A DNA stretch of 64,000 bases, from positions 1-64,000 of the forward strand of contig JAEWNN010000066.1 of NCBI GenBank assembly GCA_023457035.1, written 5' to 3'. Below, piece by piece: positions 41,836-50,977 of the stretch (positions are counted from its first letter, which is position 1; every line of letters starts with the position of its first letter). A program made the translations under genes and the position numbers. The stretch comes from Verrucomicrobiota bacterium (GTDB lineage: Bacteria; Verrucomicrobiota; Verrucomicrobiia; Opitutales; Opitutaceae). The notes beneath the pieces were generated by a model. It worked only from the letters and a program-made list of their open reading frames with translations. It was not told the origin of the DNA and searched no databases.

Positions 41836-43671
41836 ATGGAGCGGAGTCTCGGGCATCGAGCGCCGGTGTTGTGGCTGCTGGGGCCGACGATGGTCGGCTT
41901 CGCGGCGGCGCGGGCGTTGCCGGCGGGCTGGGGCGGGGCGTGGTGGCTCGTGGTGGCGGCGGCGGGCCTGGGGGTGGCGGTGGCGGGCACCTTCTCCGGG
42001 GACCGTGGCGCTGTAGGGCCGGTCTCCGACCGGCCGCGGAAGGACGCTGCGGGCGGGGCAGGATCGGAAGACCGGTCGGAGCCCGGTCCTCCCCGCAAGC
42101 GTGGGGTGAGAGAGCCCGGGATCTGGATGCCGGAGCTAAGCTGGGGCGCGGGCGTGGTGCTGGCGGTGGCCGCGACCGCGTGCGGATATTTCCAACTACG
42201 CGAGAACCGCCTGCGGGCGTGGGAGCGATTGCCGGCACGGGAGGCGGAGCTGGTGCTCGAGCTCGAGCGGGTGTTCCCGCGGGTGCCGGGGCGGGTGACC
42301 ACGACGGGGCTGGCGCGGATCGCGGCGGCCCCGGCGGTGCTCGCGGAGACGGTCGGGCAGCGGGTGTATTTTTCGGTGCGGGTGCCGGGGGAGGTCGAAC
42401 TGCTGGCCTCCGCGCGGATCCGCGCGAACGGGGTGCTCACGCCGCTGCCACGGAGCGCCGCCGCGGGGTTCGACGGCTACCTCGCGGACGCCGGGGTCGC
42501 CTTCAAGTTCAACCGCGCCCGTTGGCTGGCGCTGGAGCGGGAGGCGCACGCCCCGCGGCGGTTCTTTGCGGCGGCGGCCCGGCGTTTCGAGCGCGCGCTC
42601 GGCGCCGGACTGGAGGATCGGCCCGCGCTGCGTTCGATCCTCGTGGCGATGCTGCTCGGGAGCCGGGCGGAGTTGAGCGAGGGGCAGCGCGAACTCTTCA
42701 TGCACTCGGGCACGATGCACCTGTTCGCGATCTCCGGTCTCCACATCGCGGTGATCTGGGTGACGCTCTCGCAGCTGTTGCTCGTGCTGCGGGTGCCGCG
42801 GGCGGCGACGGTCGCGGTGGGGCTGCCGGCGCTGCTGTTGTATGTCGAGATCACCGGCGGGGCGCCGTCGGCCGAGCGGGCCTGGCTCATGATCGCGTTC
42901 GTCCTGGCCGGACAGACCCTGCGCTGGTCGCGCAACCCGCTCGCGGGCATCGCCGGTTCGGCGCTGGCGATGTTGTGGTGGCAGCCGTGGCAGCTTTTCC
43001 AGGTCGGTTTCCAGATGTCGTATGCGGTGGTGGCGTCGCTGCTGCTCTACGGCTTGCCGCTGGAGGAGCGGTGGCAACGGCGGTGGCGGCCGTGGCCGGA
43101 CCTGCCGGCGGCGGAGTGGGGGTGGTGGCGGCGGGCGCTGCACTGGTTCGGGGCACAGGCGATCTCGGGGGCGGCGTTGGCGGTGGCCGCGACCCTGGTG
43201 AGCCTGCCGATGACGGTGGCGACCTTCGGGCTGCTGACGCCCGGTTCGCTCCTGGTCAACCTGGTGTGCATCCCGGCCGCGAGCCTGGCGATCATCGCGG
43301 GCATCGGCTCGATCCTGGCGGGGCTGGCGGGCCCGGGGGCGGTGTGTGTTTTTCTCAATCACGCCGCGGCGCTCACGATCGCCGCGATGGAGGGCGGGCT
43401 CGCGTGGGCGACGCGGGTGCCGGGGATGTATTGGCCGGCGCAGTTCCGGGCGGAGGCGCTGGGGGCGCTCGTGCTGGCGGGGCTCCTGGCGGGGTTGTTG
43501 GCGGGGTATGCCCTGCGGTGGCGGAAGCGGCTGGGCGGATTGTGGGGCCCGGTGGCGCTCGTGGTCGTTGCGCTCGGGGTGCTGGTCCGGCACGGCCCGC
43601 CGCCGCCGGCGACGGCCGCATCGGGACTCTTGCCAGCCGCGGAGCCCACGGCTATCGCCGCACCACCATGA
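41836..43671 (+). CDS. comEC: ComEC/Rec2-family competence membrane protein, short form
   Basis: ComEC forms the inner-membrane DNA channel in natural transformation. ATG 41836 gives 611 residues with many membrane helices. The competence-domain signature is clear: 'LLGSRAELSEGQRELFMHSGTMHLFAISGLHIAVIW' (in pieces; about residues 273-310), then 'ITGGAPSAERAWLMIAFVLAGQTLRW'. The C-terminal metallo-beta-lactamase domain of full-length ComEC (about 750-850 residues) is missing. Residues about 59-95, 'GAVGPVSDRPRKDAAGG...EDRSEPGPPRKRG', are encoded by a REP-like inverted repeat. It ends in ATGA overlap with the next gene. Confidence 0.9.
   Translation: MERSLGHRAPVLWLLGPTMVGFAAARALPAGWGGAWWLVVAAAGLGVAVAGTFSGDRGAVGPVSDRPRKDAAGGAGSEDRSEPGPPRKRGVREPGIWMPELSWGAGVVLAVAATACGYFQLRENRLRAWERLPAREAELVLELERVFPRVPGRVTTTGLARIAAAPAVLAETVGQRVYFSVRVPGEVELLASARIRANGVLTPLPRSAAAGFDGYLADAGVAFKFNRARWLALEREAHAPRRFFAAAARRFERALGAGLEDRPALRSILVAMLLGSRAELSEGQRELFMHSGTMHLFAISGLHIAVIWVTLSQLLLVLRVPRAATVAVGLPALLLYVEITGGAPSAERAWLMIAFVLAGQTLRWSRNPLAGIAGSALAMLWWQPWQLFQVGFQMSYAVVASLLLYGLPLEERWQRRWRPWPDLPAAEWGWWRRALHWFGAQAISGAALAVAATLVSLPMTVATFGLLTPGSLLVNLVCIPAASLAIIAGIGSILAGLAGPGAVCVFLNHAAALTIAAMEGGLAWATRVPGMYWPAQFRAEALGALVLAGLLAGLLAGYALRWRKRLGGLWGPVALVVVALGVLVRHGPPPPATAASGLLPAAEPTAIAAPP
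42013..42092. repeat. REPIN-like inverted repeat inside comEC
   Basis: Left unit: GTAG at 42013, then 8-bp perfect stem GGCCGGTC-TCC-GACCGGCC (42017-42035). Right unit (42070-42092), inverted, reads on the minus strand GGACCGGGCTCCGACCGGTC. The pair has the same plan as the elements at 60,312 and 60,417. It is read through in frame in the N-terminal part of comEC, between membrane segments. Confidence 0.8.
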
Positions 43672-43949
43672 AAAGCGCCTACGAACTCGCGATGGAGCGG
43701 CTGAAGGCCGCCGAACCGGATGCCGCCCCGCTGACGATCGAACAGAAGGAGCGGTTGGCCGACATCGAGGTGCGCTACAAGGCGAAGATCGCCGAGCGCG
43801 AGGTGTTCCTGCGCAAGGCGCTCGACGAAGCCGCCGAGCGTGGCGAGGCCGAGGAGGTCGAGCAGATCGGCCGGCAGATGGCCAACGAGCGCGCCCGGCT
43901 CGAGGACGAACGCGAGGCCGAGAAGGACAAGGTGCGCCGCGGCCAGTAG
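43668..43949 (+). CDS. Small coiled-coil protein, function unknown
   Basis: 93 residues starting at ATG 43668, overlapping the comEC stop by ATGA. The sequence 'MKSAYELAMERLKAAEPDAAPLTIEQKERLADIEVRYKAKIAEREVFLRKAL' (in pieces) and 'MANERARLEDEREAEKDKVRRGQ' is charged and helical with heptad-like spacing, a probable coiled coil, with no signal peptide or membrane segment. I do not recognise a family, but it looks like the 'small coiled-coil' proteins of Verrucomicrobiota. Translational coupling to comEC suggests co-expression. Confidence 0.75.
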   Translation: MKSAYELAMERLKAAEPDAAPLTIEQKERLADIEVRYKAKIAEREVFLRKALDEAAERGEAEEVEQIGRQMANERARLEDEREAEKDKVRRGQ

Positions 43950-43971
43950 TCGTCGCGGGCCGGGGCCGGGC

Positions 43972-45207
43972 CTACCGGGCCAGCGCGGTGCCGGCGTGCC
44001 ACCCGGTCGTCCAGGCGGCCTGGAAATTGAAGCCGCCGGTGAGTCCGTCGATGTCGAGCACCTCGCCGGCGAAGAACAACCCGGGGCGCACGCGGCTCTC
44101 CATCGTCCGGCAGTCGACCGCGCACAGGCTCACGCCGCCGCAGGTGACGAACTCGTCGCGGTTCACGGCCTTGCCCGAGACGGGGAACTCGCTGGCGGTG
44201 GCCAGGCGGGCGAGCGCCTGCACGACGGGGGCCGGCGTCTCCGCCCAGGTGAGGCCCGCGCGTGCTCCGGAAGCGGCGACGAGCTGCTCCCAGAGTCGCT
44301 GGGGCAGCTCCAGCGGGCTCCAGGTGTGGAGCTGCTTGCGGCCGTGGGTCGTGCGCAGGGCGTTGAGCTTCCCGGCGGCCGCGGCGGTGGTCAGCGGGGG
44401 GACGAAGTTGAGCGCGACGGTGAACCGGTAGTCGCGCGCCGCCAGCTCGCGCGCGCCCCAGGCGGAGAGGCGCAGGATCGCCGGGCCGCTCAGGCCCTCG
44501 TGGGTGAAGAGCAAGGGGCCGGCGCCCTGTAACCGGGTGCCGGGCACGCTGGCGACGGCCTCGGGGATGACGATGCCGGCCAGGGCGGTGCAGCGCGGGT
44601 CGGCGACGCGGAAGGTGAACAGCGACGGCACCGGCGGCTCGATGCGGTGGCCGAGCGCGGCGGCGAGCTCAAGGCCCTTGGCGCCGCCGGTGGCGAGCAG
44701 CACGCGGTCGGCGGCGGCGACTTCGCCGGAGGCAAGCGTGAGCGAGAAACGGGCGCCGTCGTGCCCGAGCCGTTTCACGGCGCAGCCGGTGCGCAGGGCG
44801 ACGCCGGCCGCGCGCGCGGCGCCGAGCAGGCAGTCGATGATGGTGGCCGAGTCGTCGCTGGCGGGAAAGAGGCAGAGGTCGGGCTGGGTGACGAGCGGCA
44901 CGCCGCGCGCCTCGAACCACGCGATGGTCTCGCGCGGGCCGAAGCGGTGGAAGGGCCCGAGCAACTCGCGACCGCCCCGCGGATAGTGGGCGACGAGTTC
45001 GCGCGGGTCGGTGCGGGCGTTGGTGACGTTGCAGCGGCCGCCGCCGGAGATGCGCACCTTGGCGAGCGGCCGGGGGGCGGCTTCGAAGATCGTCACCCGG
45101 CCGCGCGGGCCGAGGGCTTCGGCGCAGGTGATGGCGGCGAAGACGCCGGCGGCGCCGCCGCCGACGATGGCGATCTGGAGGGAGTCCGGCATGGGTCGAG
45201 GGTTCAT
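43972..45207 (-). CDS. NAD(P)/FAD-dependent oxidoreductase, BaiN/HI0933 (YhiN) family
   Basis: 411 residues with an N-terminal FAD Rossmann motif 'IAIVGGGAAGVFAA' (about 12-25), the family segment 'LAKVRISGGGRCNVTN' (49-64), 'LLATGGAKG', 'SVPGTRLQGAGPLLFTHEGLSGPAILRLS' (in pieces) and the C-terminal FAD motif 'GLFFAGEVLDIDGLTGGFNFQAAWTTGW' (in pieces). This flavoprotein family is widespread; the physiological substrate is usually unknown. It starts at an ATG at 45207; 'MPDSLQ' at 45192 is an alternative. Confidence 0.92.
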   Translation of the reverse strand: MNPRPMPDSLQIAIVGGGAAGVFAAITCAEALGPRGRVTIFEAAPRPLAKVRISGGGRCNVTNARTDPRELVAHYPRGGRELLGPFHRFGPRETIAWFEARGVPLVTQPDLCLFPASDDSATIIDCLLGAARAAGVALRTGCAVKRLGHDGARFSLTLASGEVAAADRVLLATGGAKGLELAAALGHRIEPPVPSLFTFRVADPRCTALAGIVIPEAVASVPGTRLQGAGPLLFTHEGLSGPAILRLSAWGARELAARDYRFTVALNFVPPLTTAAAAGKLNALRTTHGRKQLHTWSPLELPQRLWEQLVAASGARAGLTWAETPAPVVQALARLATASEFPVSGKAVNRDEFVTCGGVSLCAVDCRTMESRVRPGLFFAGEVLDIDGLTGGFNFQAAWTTGWHAGTALAR

Positions 45208-45353
45208 GTTTCAGGTCGGGGCGGTTTTGGAAATGCCGGAAACGGTGGCCGTGGGACGGAACTTGTCCCGAGGGGCGGAGAATGGCATGCATTGGCCTGT
45301 CCGCCGTCGTGCCCCTGCGGCGATGGAGCCGAAACCCGCAGCCATCCCCCGTC

Positions 45354-45938
45354 ATGAAACGCCACCCGCTGTGTTTGTTGCTCGCCACCCTGCTGGCCGC
45401 GCCGTTTGTCGGTCGCGCCCAAGAATCGGTTACACCGGCCGCGCCTTCGCCCGCGGCGCCCGGCGCGGCGCTGTTCGTGGATCTGCGCGGCGAAGCCACG
45501 GCCGCCTATCCGTACGAGTCGTGGGCGGAGGCGCTGCGGCGCACCCCGGACGGGGCTTTGGTCCTCGCCGGCAAGGGGGCGCAGGGCGACGGCGGCTTCT
45601 GCGGCAACCTCAGCCCCGCCGCGGACCTGAGCGGCGTGGCCTATGTCGAGGTGGCGCTGGCCGTGGGCCTGACCAACGAGGTGCCCGAGGTGACGCTCGC
45701 CGCGGCGGACGCCGACGAGACGCAGGCCTCCGCGCGTATCCGTATCGACCAGATTGTGCCGGGGCAGGCGGTCTGGTTCCGTGTGCCGCTCGGCGCCTTC
45801 CATCTCGGCAGCGGCAAGTATGCCGGCAAGGTGGGAGGGATGGATTGGACGAACGTGGTCCAGTGGCACCTGCAGGGCGACTGGACCACGAAGAAACCGT
45901 TGCAGGTGCTGTTCATCGCGATCCGCGCGCGGCGTTGA
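45354..45938 (+). CDS. Exported protein of unknown function
   Basis: ATG 45354 gives 194 residues with a signal peptide (MKRHPLCLLLATLLAAPFVGRAQ), an Ala/Pro-rich linker and a domain of alternating beta strands: 'ALFVDLRGEATAAYPYESW', 'VLAGKGAQGDGGFCGNLSPAADLSGVAYVEVALAVG', 'QAVWFRVPLGAFHLG', 'NVVQWHLQGDWTTKKPLQVLFIAIRARR' (in pieces). The pattern of a 'D/E ... G ... W ... L.GDW' sandwich resembles carbohydrate-binding or family-16-type jelly rolls, but I do not assign it. It is divergent from the flavoprotein gene. Confidence 0.55.
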   Translation: MKRHPLCLLLATLLAAPFVGRAQESVTPAAPSPAAPGAALFVDLRGEATAAYPYESWAEALRRTPDGALVLAGKGAQGDGGFCGNLSPAADLSGVAYVEVALAVGLTNEVPEVTLAAADADETQASARIRIDQIVPGQAVWFRVPLGAFHLGSGKYAGKVGGMDWTNVVQWHLQGDWTTKKPLQVLFIAIRARR

Positions 45939-46026
45939 GGCCCGGGCGGTGGGGCCGGCGGAGCCGTGTGGCCCGTCGTTGCCGATCGGGTATTGTTGGC
46001 CGGCGACCGACGGGGCCGGCGCCGGA

Positions 46027-47895
46027 TCATGGCGCCGGGGGGCCGCGGGAGACGTGGAGACGGCCGAACTCATCGATCGCGACCGTGTCGCGGCGCGGCA
46101 GGCGCGGGGCGAGAGCCAGCAGGAGCGCCGCGGCGAAGACCAGGCCACCGACGGCGAGGAACAACGCCCAGTTCTTGGCGAGCTTGCCACTGGCCCAGGA
46201 CCAGAGCCCCATCTCGACCGGGCAGGTGAAGGCGCCCCAGGCTCCGAGTGCGGCCGGGCCGGCGACGATCACGACGGGGTCGTCGGGCCGCAGCAGATTG
46301 GCGGTGCGCCAGCGTTCGCCCGTGGTGGTGTCGAGTTCGAGTGCCACGAGTTCGCCGGTGCGGGTGGAGCGCAGGGCGAACGGGAAACGCGCGGTCCCGA
46401 GATCGCCCGCGGTGCGGAAGCGCAGCACCCGGGTCTGGGCGGCCGGCAACGGCAGGCTGATGAAGACGGTGCCGCCCTCCGCCTGCGCGGCGGGTCCGCC
46501 GGCCCAGGCCGATTCCTCCGGTGTGGGCAGGTCGAACCGGTCCCGTTGCAACGGGCCGAAGTCCGCGGTGGTGGCGGGTCCGCGCTCGAGGACGATCGGC
46601 GCCTGCAGCACGAAGGGCAGCACCGCGCGCAGGGCCGGCGAGCCGAGGTGCGGCAGGGCGTAGCCGATATCCGGTGGCAAGTCGGCGGCGTCGGCCGCGG
46701 CCGGCTCCACGGGCGCGAGGCCGAGGTGTTGCGCGAGGGCGGTGAGCTCGCGGTCGCGGCGCACGGCGGCGGCGGGGAGTTCATGGCCGAGGGCGGTGTC
46801 GAGGCGGTAGTGCAGTCCGAGGACCAACACGGCGCTCCAGCAGCCGGTGAGCGCGAGGCGGACCGGCAGGCTCCGCCAGCGGATGTGCCAGAGCTGGGTG
46901 AGCGCGGCGAACCCGAGCAGCAGCAACAACAACAAGCCGTCGAGGACCGCGGCCGGCGAGCCCCAGGCGCGTGGCGCCGGCTCGGCGAGCAACCAGCCGC
47001 AGGTGGCGCAACCGGCGAGGGCGACGGCGGCGAAGGGGGCGAGGGAATGCTTGCGGGCGCGCTCGCGGGCGCCGGCAACCAGCCGGATGCCCACCGGGAC
47101 GAGCAGGGCCAGCGAGAGGCCGGGCCAGGGATCGACCAGCGCGGCGGTGGCCGCGCGCAGGGAGGGCCAGGAGAGGGCGGACCAGCCGCCGGGATTGAGC
47201 AGGCGGTGGGCGACGACGCCGCCGACGACGAGGCCGAGCACCGCCAGATCACGCGAACGGTGTGTTCGGCTGGTGAACACACGAACCGCGGCCACAATCC
47301 CGAGGGCCGCACAGGCCGCCACGGCCCAGTCGGCCGCGGCCTGGGCGAGCAGCAGCGCGAGGGCCGCAAGCCACCAGGGCGGGGCGGCCGGGTCGCGGTC
47401 GAGCAACACCCAGATGGCGGGGAAGGCGAGGAACAGGCCGAGACGGTCGGGCAGCGCGGAACCCGCGAGCGACTGCTCGCCCCCCACCGGCAAGGCCAGG
47501 AGGATGCCGGCGCACAGCGCGCAGGCCCAGAGCGCGGTCCAGCCGAAGCGGCGCGCCCACGCGGCGAGCAACAGGGCGCACGTGGCGAGGAGCAGCAGGG
47601 CGTTGACGACCGTGGTGACGCGGTCGTCCCACTGATGGTTGGCGTGGACGAGGACCCCGAGGACGGCACGGGCGAGGAGCGGCATCCCGTGGGGGGTGGC
47701 GGTGGGTCCGAGGGTGACGTTGCCCTCGGCCCAGGCCGGCGCGAGCGCGGGGATGCCGGCGCGCCACTGGGCGGCGTCGGGCACGGCCGTGCCGTAGTTG
47801 AAGATCAACCAGAGCTTTCCGCCCAGTCCCAGCAGCACGAGGCCGAGCAGGCAGCAGGGCAGGAAGAAACGGAAGAGGTCGAGGCGGCGCAGCAC
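46027..47895 (-). CDS. Polytopic membrane protein of unknown function
   Basis: From GTG 47895 the product has 622 residues (TTG 47913 would add six). Roughly 10-12 hydrophobic helices are seen ('FFLPCCLLGLVLLGLGGKLWLIF', 'VVNALLLLATCALLLAAW', 'LLLLLLLGFAALTQLW', 'NWALFLAVGGLVFAAALLLALAP'), with a large non-helical region (about residues 390-560) before the last one. Part of the layout recalls polytopic glycosyltransferase-like proteins of the GT-C type, but no DxD-type motif is clear. It is the third gene after hemN and hemG on the same strand, so co-transcription is likely. Confidence 0.7.
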   Translation of the reverse strand: MLRRLDLFRFFLPCCLLGLVLLGLGGKLWLIFNYGTAVPDAAQWRAGIPALAPAWAEGNVTLGPTATPHGMPLLARAVLGVLVHANHQWDDRVTTVVNALLLLATCALLLAAWARRFGWTALWACALCAGILLALPVGGEQSLAGSALPDRLGLFLAFPAIWVLLDRDPAAPPWWLAALALLLAQAAADWAVAACAALGIVAAVRVFTSRTHRSRDLAVLGLVVGGVVAHRLLNPGGWSALSWPSLRAATAALVDPWPGLSLALLVPVGIRLVAGARERARKHSLAPFAAVALAGCATCGWLLAEPAPRAWGSPAAVLDGLLLLLLLGFAALTQLWHIRWRSLPVRLALTGCWSAVLVLGLHYRLDTALGHELPAAAVRRDRELTALAQHLGLAPVEPAAADAADLPPDIGYALPHLGSPALRAVLPFVLQAPIVLERGPATTADFGPLQRDRFDLPTPEESAWAGGPAAQAEGGTVFISLPLPAAQTRVLRFRTAGDLGTARFPFALRSTRTGELVALELDTTTGERWRTANLLRPDDPVVIVAGPAALGAWGAFTCPVEMGLWSWASGKLAKNWALFLAVGGLVFAAALLLALAPRLPRRDTVAIDEFGRLHVSRGPPAP

Positions 47896-47975
47896 GTTGG
47901 AGGTCGCGAGCAATAGGGGGCGTGCGCGCCGGGGAAAAGGATGTTCCGTGCGGCGGCGTGCGCCGCACGTTCCGG

Positions 47976-49355
47976 TTACGCGGCGGCGCTGCGCCGGGCG
48001 ACGGCGAGACCGGCGGCCATGCAGTCGGAGAGCGAGATGCCGGTGCGACAGTTGCCGGCGATGAACAGACCGGGGTGGTCGCGCTCGAAGGCGTCCATCG
48101 TCGCGGCGAGCGCGCCGAAGGCGACCGTGTAGCGAGGAATTGCTTGCGGTACGCGGGAGCAGTGGCGGAAGACCGGAGCGGCGCGCACGCCGAGCAACTC
48201 GCGCAGTTCCCCGAGGACGAGGGCGTCGAGCTCCGCATCGGGCAGCGCGGCGACCTCGGGCTGGCGGCCGCCGACGAAGACGGTGAGCAGCACGTGGCCG
48301 GCGGGCGCGCGGCCGGGGAAGAGCGTGGACGAGAAGAGCGCGCCCAGGATGCGGCGGTTCTCCTTCGCGGGCACGAGCATGCCGAAACCGTCGAGCGGAT
48401 GCGCGACCTCCTCGCGGCGGAAGCCCAGCGCGAGGCTGGTGACGGACGACCACGGCAGCGTGGCGAGCGCGGCGAGGGGTTGACGACCGGCGACATCGAG
48501 CCGCGCGAGGGCGGCGGAGCCGCAGGTGAAGAGCACGGCGTCGAAGTCGGCGGTGGCGGCCGCTGCGGTGGTGGCGGCGTTGGCGGTGGCGGCGGGGCGG
48601 AGGGAGAGTCGCCAACCGGTGGCGACGCGTTCGACGCCGGCGACCTCGGTGCCGAGCCGGACGGCGCCGCCGAGGGAGGCGGCGAGGGCATGCGGGAGCG
48701 TTGCGAGACCGCCGGCGAAGGAGACGAGGCGGGGCTTGGTGCGCACGCCGGCTTTCCGTTTGGCGCGCATCAACGCGATGGAGCCGCGGACGAGCGAGCC
48801 GTGGTTCTGCTCGAGCCGCCAGAGGCGCGGCAGGGCGTGGCGGGTGCAGAGGTCCTCGGGCGCGCAGGCGTAGACGCCGCCGAGGAACGGGTTGACGGCG
48901 TAGTCGAGGAACTCCTGGCCCACGCGGCGGCGGGCGAAGGAGGCGAGGGTCTCGTCGGGGTTGTCGCGGTTCTGCGCGATGAACGGCTCGGCGAGCACGC
49001 GGAGCTTGCCGCGGAAGTTGAAAACCGGAGTCGTGATGGCCTGCCAGAGGTTCGCGGGCAGGGCGTTGGGCCGACCGTAGCGCACGATGAAACGTTTCGC
49101 GGCGGCGGGGTTGGCGAGCTGGAGCACGGGGCCGAGGCCGGCGCGCTCCAGGAGCGGATCGAGCGAGGCGTCGCGCAGCAGGGCGGTGTTGGGGCCGGCC
49201 TCGACGAGCCAGCCGTCGCGCTGGACGGTGCGGATCGCGCCGCCGGCGCGGTCGGAGGCTTCGAACACGGTCACGTCGTGCCCCGCCGCGGCGAGTTCGC
49301 TGGCCGCGGTGAGTCCGGTGATTCCGGCGCCGACGATGGCGAGGCGTTGGGTCAT
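47976..49355 (-). CDS. hemG: Protoporphyrinogen oxidase (HemG/HemY type, FAD)
   Basis: This flavoprotein oxidises protoporphyrinogen IX, or coproporphyrinogen III in the HemY class. ATG at 49355 gives 459 residues beginning MTQRLAIVGAGITGLTAASELAAAGHDVTVFEASDRAGGAIRT (in pieces), the GxGxxG FAD motif at residues 9-14. Later blocks are 'VEAGPNTALL', 'NPFLGGVYACAPEDLC' and the C-terminal FAD motif 'PGLFIAGNCRTGISLSDCMAAG'. It lies 62 bases downstream of hemN. Whether it acts on proto- or coproporphyrinogen is not decided from sequence alone, so the symbol is a family assignment. Confidence 0.9.
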   Translation of the reverse strand: MTQRLAIVGAGITGLTAASELAAAGHDVTVFEASDRAGGAIRTVQRDGWLVEAGPNTALLRDASLDPLLERAGLGPVLQLANPAAAKRFIVRYGRPNALPANLWQAITTPVFNFRGKLRVLAEPFIAQNRDNPDETLASFARRRVGQEFLDYAVNPFLGGVYACAPEDLCTRHALPRLWRLEQNHGSLVRGSIALMRAKRKAGVRTKPRLVSFAGGLATLPHALAASLGGAVRLGTEVAGVERVATGWRLSLRPAATANAATTAAAATADFDAVLFTCGSAALARLDVAGRQPLAALATLPWSSVTSLALGFRREEVAHPLDGFGMLVPAKENRRILGALFSSTLFPGRAPAGHVLLTVFVGGRQPEVAALPDAELDALVLGELRELLGVRAAPVFRHCSRVPQAIPRYTVAFGALAATMDAFERDHPGLFIAGNCRTGISLSDCMAAGLAVARRSAAA

Positions 49356-49417
49356 TGGGGACGCGCAGTATGAGTTGGGAGCGAGGCGCGGATCAAGGTC
49401 CGGGCGCGCGGCGCCGC

Positions 49418-50788
49418 TCACACCGTCTGCGAGAAGCGGGCGGGCTTCTTCGCGAGGTAGGCGTCGAAGGGCATCGCGAGGTTGCGGATGAGGAGGCGTC
49501 CGGCGTCCGTGACTTGGAGGCGGTCGGTATGGCGCTCGATCAGACCATCGGCTTCGGCCTCGGCGAGGGCGGCGAGGGCGTCGGCGAAGTAGCTCTTGAA
49601 GTCGATGCCGAGGCGGGCGGAGAGCGCGGGGTAGTCGAGCTTCAGGTCGCACATCAGGCGCATGATGACGTCGCGGCGGATACGGTCGTCGTCGCTGAGG
49701 AAGAAGGCCTTCGCCACCGGCGCCTCGCCGCGGTCGACGGCGGCGTAGTAGTGCGGGAGCACTTTCAGGTTTTGCCGGTAATGGGTGTCCGTTTGCGAGA
49801 TCGCCGACATGCCGAAGGCGAGGATGTCGGCGCCGCCGCGGGTGCTGTATCCCTGGAAGTTGCGCTGGAGGGTGCCGGCGGCCTGGGCGACGGCGAGCTC
49901 GTCGGTCGTGCGGGCGAAGTGGTCCATGCCGATGTACGCCCAGTCGCGCGCGGTGAGCGTCTCGACGGTGGCCTTGAGGATCTGGAGCTTCTGCTCGGGC
50001 GAGGGGAGGGCGGACTCGGGGATGACCTTCTGGCCGGGGCGCATCCAGGGGACGTGCGCGTAGTTGAAGATTGCGAACCGATCGCCACCGAGGGCGATGG
50101 CGCGCTCGAGGGTGTCGGCGAACGACGCGGGCGTCTGGTACGGGAGGCCGTAGATCAGGTCGAGGTTGAGCGACTCGAAGCCGGTCTCGCGCAGCCAAGC
50201 GATCGCCTGGCGGACGACGGGCTCGGGCTGGATGCGGTGCACGGCCTCCTGGACCTGCGGATTGAAATCCTGGATGCCGAGGGAGGCGCGGTTGCCCCCG
50301 AGCTCGCGGAAGGCGGCCACGTGGTCGCGGGTGAGCCGGCGCGGGTCGAATTCGACGCCGATCTCGGCATCGGGGGCGAAGTTGAAGCGCGAGCGCAGGA
50401 CGGCGCCGAGGCGGCGGATCTCGTCGGGCGAGAGGAAGTTGGGCGTGCCGCCGCCGAAGTGGAGCTGGATGACGCGGCGGGCGGGGTTGAGCGGGGCGGC
50501 GGCGAGCTCGATCTCGCGGATGAGGCGGTCGAGGTAGGGCGCGGATTTCCCGTGGTCGTGGGTGGTGATCTGGGTGCAGCCGCAGAACCAGCAAAGGGTC
50601 TCGCAGAACGGGATGTGGAGGTAGAGCGAGAGCGGGCGGGCGGAGGCGTTGTGCGCGGCGAGTTCGCGGGCGAGGCGTTCGCGATCGAACTGGTCCGTGA
50701 ACTGGGGCGCGGTGGGGTAGGAGGTGTACCGCGGGCCGGGTTTGGCGTACTTGCGGACGAGGTCGAGATTGACGGTGAGGGCGGGCAT
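49418..50788 (-). CDS. hemN: Oxygen-independent coproporphyrinogen III oxidase
   Basis: HemN is a radical-SAM enzyme that decarboxylates coproporphyrinogen III without oxygen. ATG at 50788 gives 456 residues. The cluster motif is 'PFCETLCWFCGC' with C62, C66 and C69; 'LHFGGGTPNFLS' at 110-120 is the SAM-binding GGxTP loop. The N-terminal 'YAKPGPRYTSYPTAPQF' and 'FGMSAISQTDTHYRQN' match true HemN rather than HemW. First gene of the hem operon; the upstream spacer holds a REP-like hairpin. Confidence 0.96.
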   Translation of the reverse strand: MPALTVNLDLVRKYAKPGPRYTSYPTAPQFTDQFDRERLARELAAHNASARPLSLYLHIPFCETLCWFCGCTQITTHDHGKSAPYLDRLIREIELAAAPLNPARRVIQLHFGGGTPNFLSPDEIRRLGAVLRSRFNFAPDAEIGVEFDPRRLTRDHVAAFRELGGNRASLGIQDFNPQVQEAVHRIQPEPVVRQAIAWLRETGFESLNLDLIYGLPYQTPASFADTLERAIALGGDRFAIFNYAHVPWMRPGQKVIPESALPSPEQKLQILKATVETLTARDWAYIGMDHFARTTDELAVAQAAGTLQRNFQGYSTRGGADILAFGMSAISQTDTHYRQNLKVLPHYYAAVDRGEAPVAKAFFLSDDDRIRRDVIMRLMCDLKLDYPALSARLGIDFKSYFADALAALAEAEADGLIERHTDRLQVTDAGRLLIRNLAMPFDAYLAKKPARFSQTV

Positions 50789-50977
50789 CGCGGTGGTGCG
50801 TGAGTGAGTGAGGCGCGGCGCGCGGGTAGCGGGCGGCGCGGACCCTACGTCAGGCGCGCGAAAAGCGCCAAGCGGGTTTTGCGAAAGGGCGGCGGTGATC
50901 AGCGTGCGAGCGATGTCCGGCGCCGGTGGCGGCGTTCGTGCGAACGCCGAAGATGCCCGCGAGAGACGCAGAGTCGC

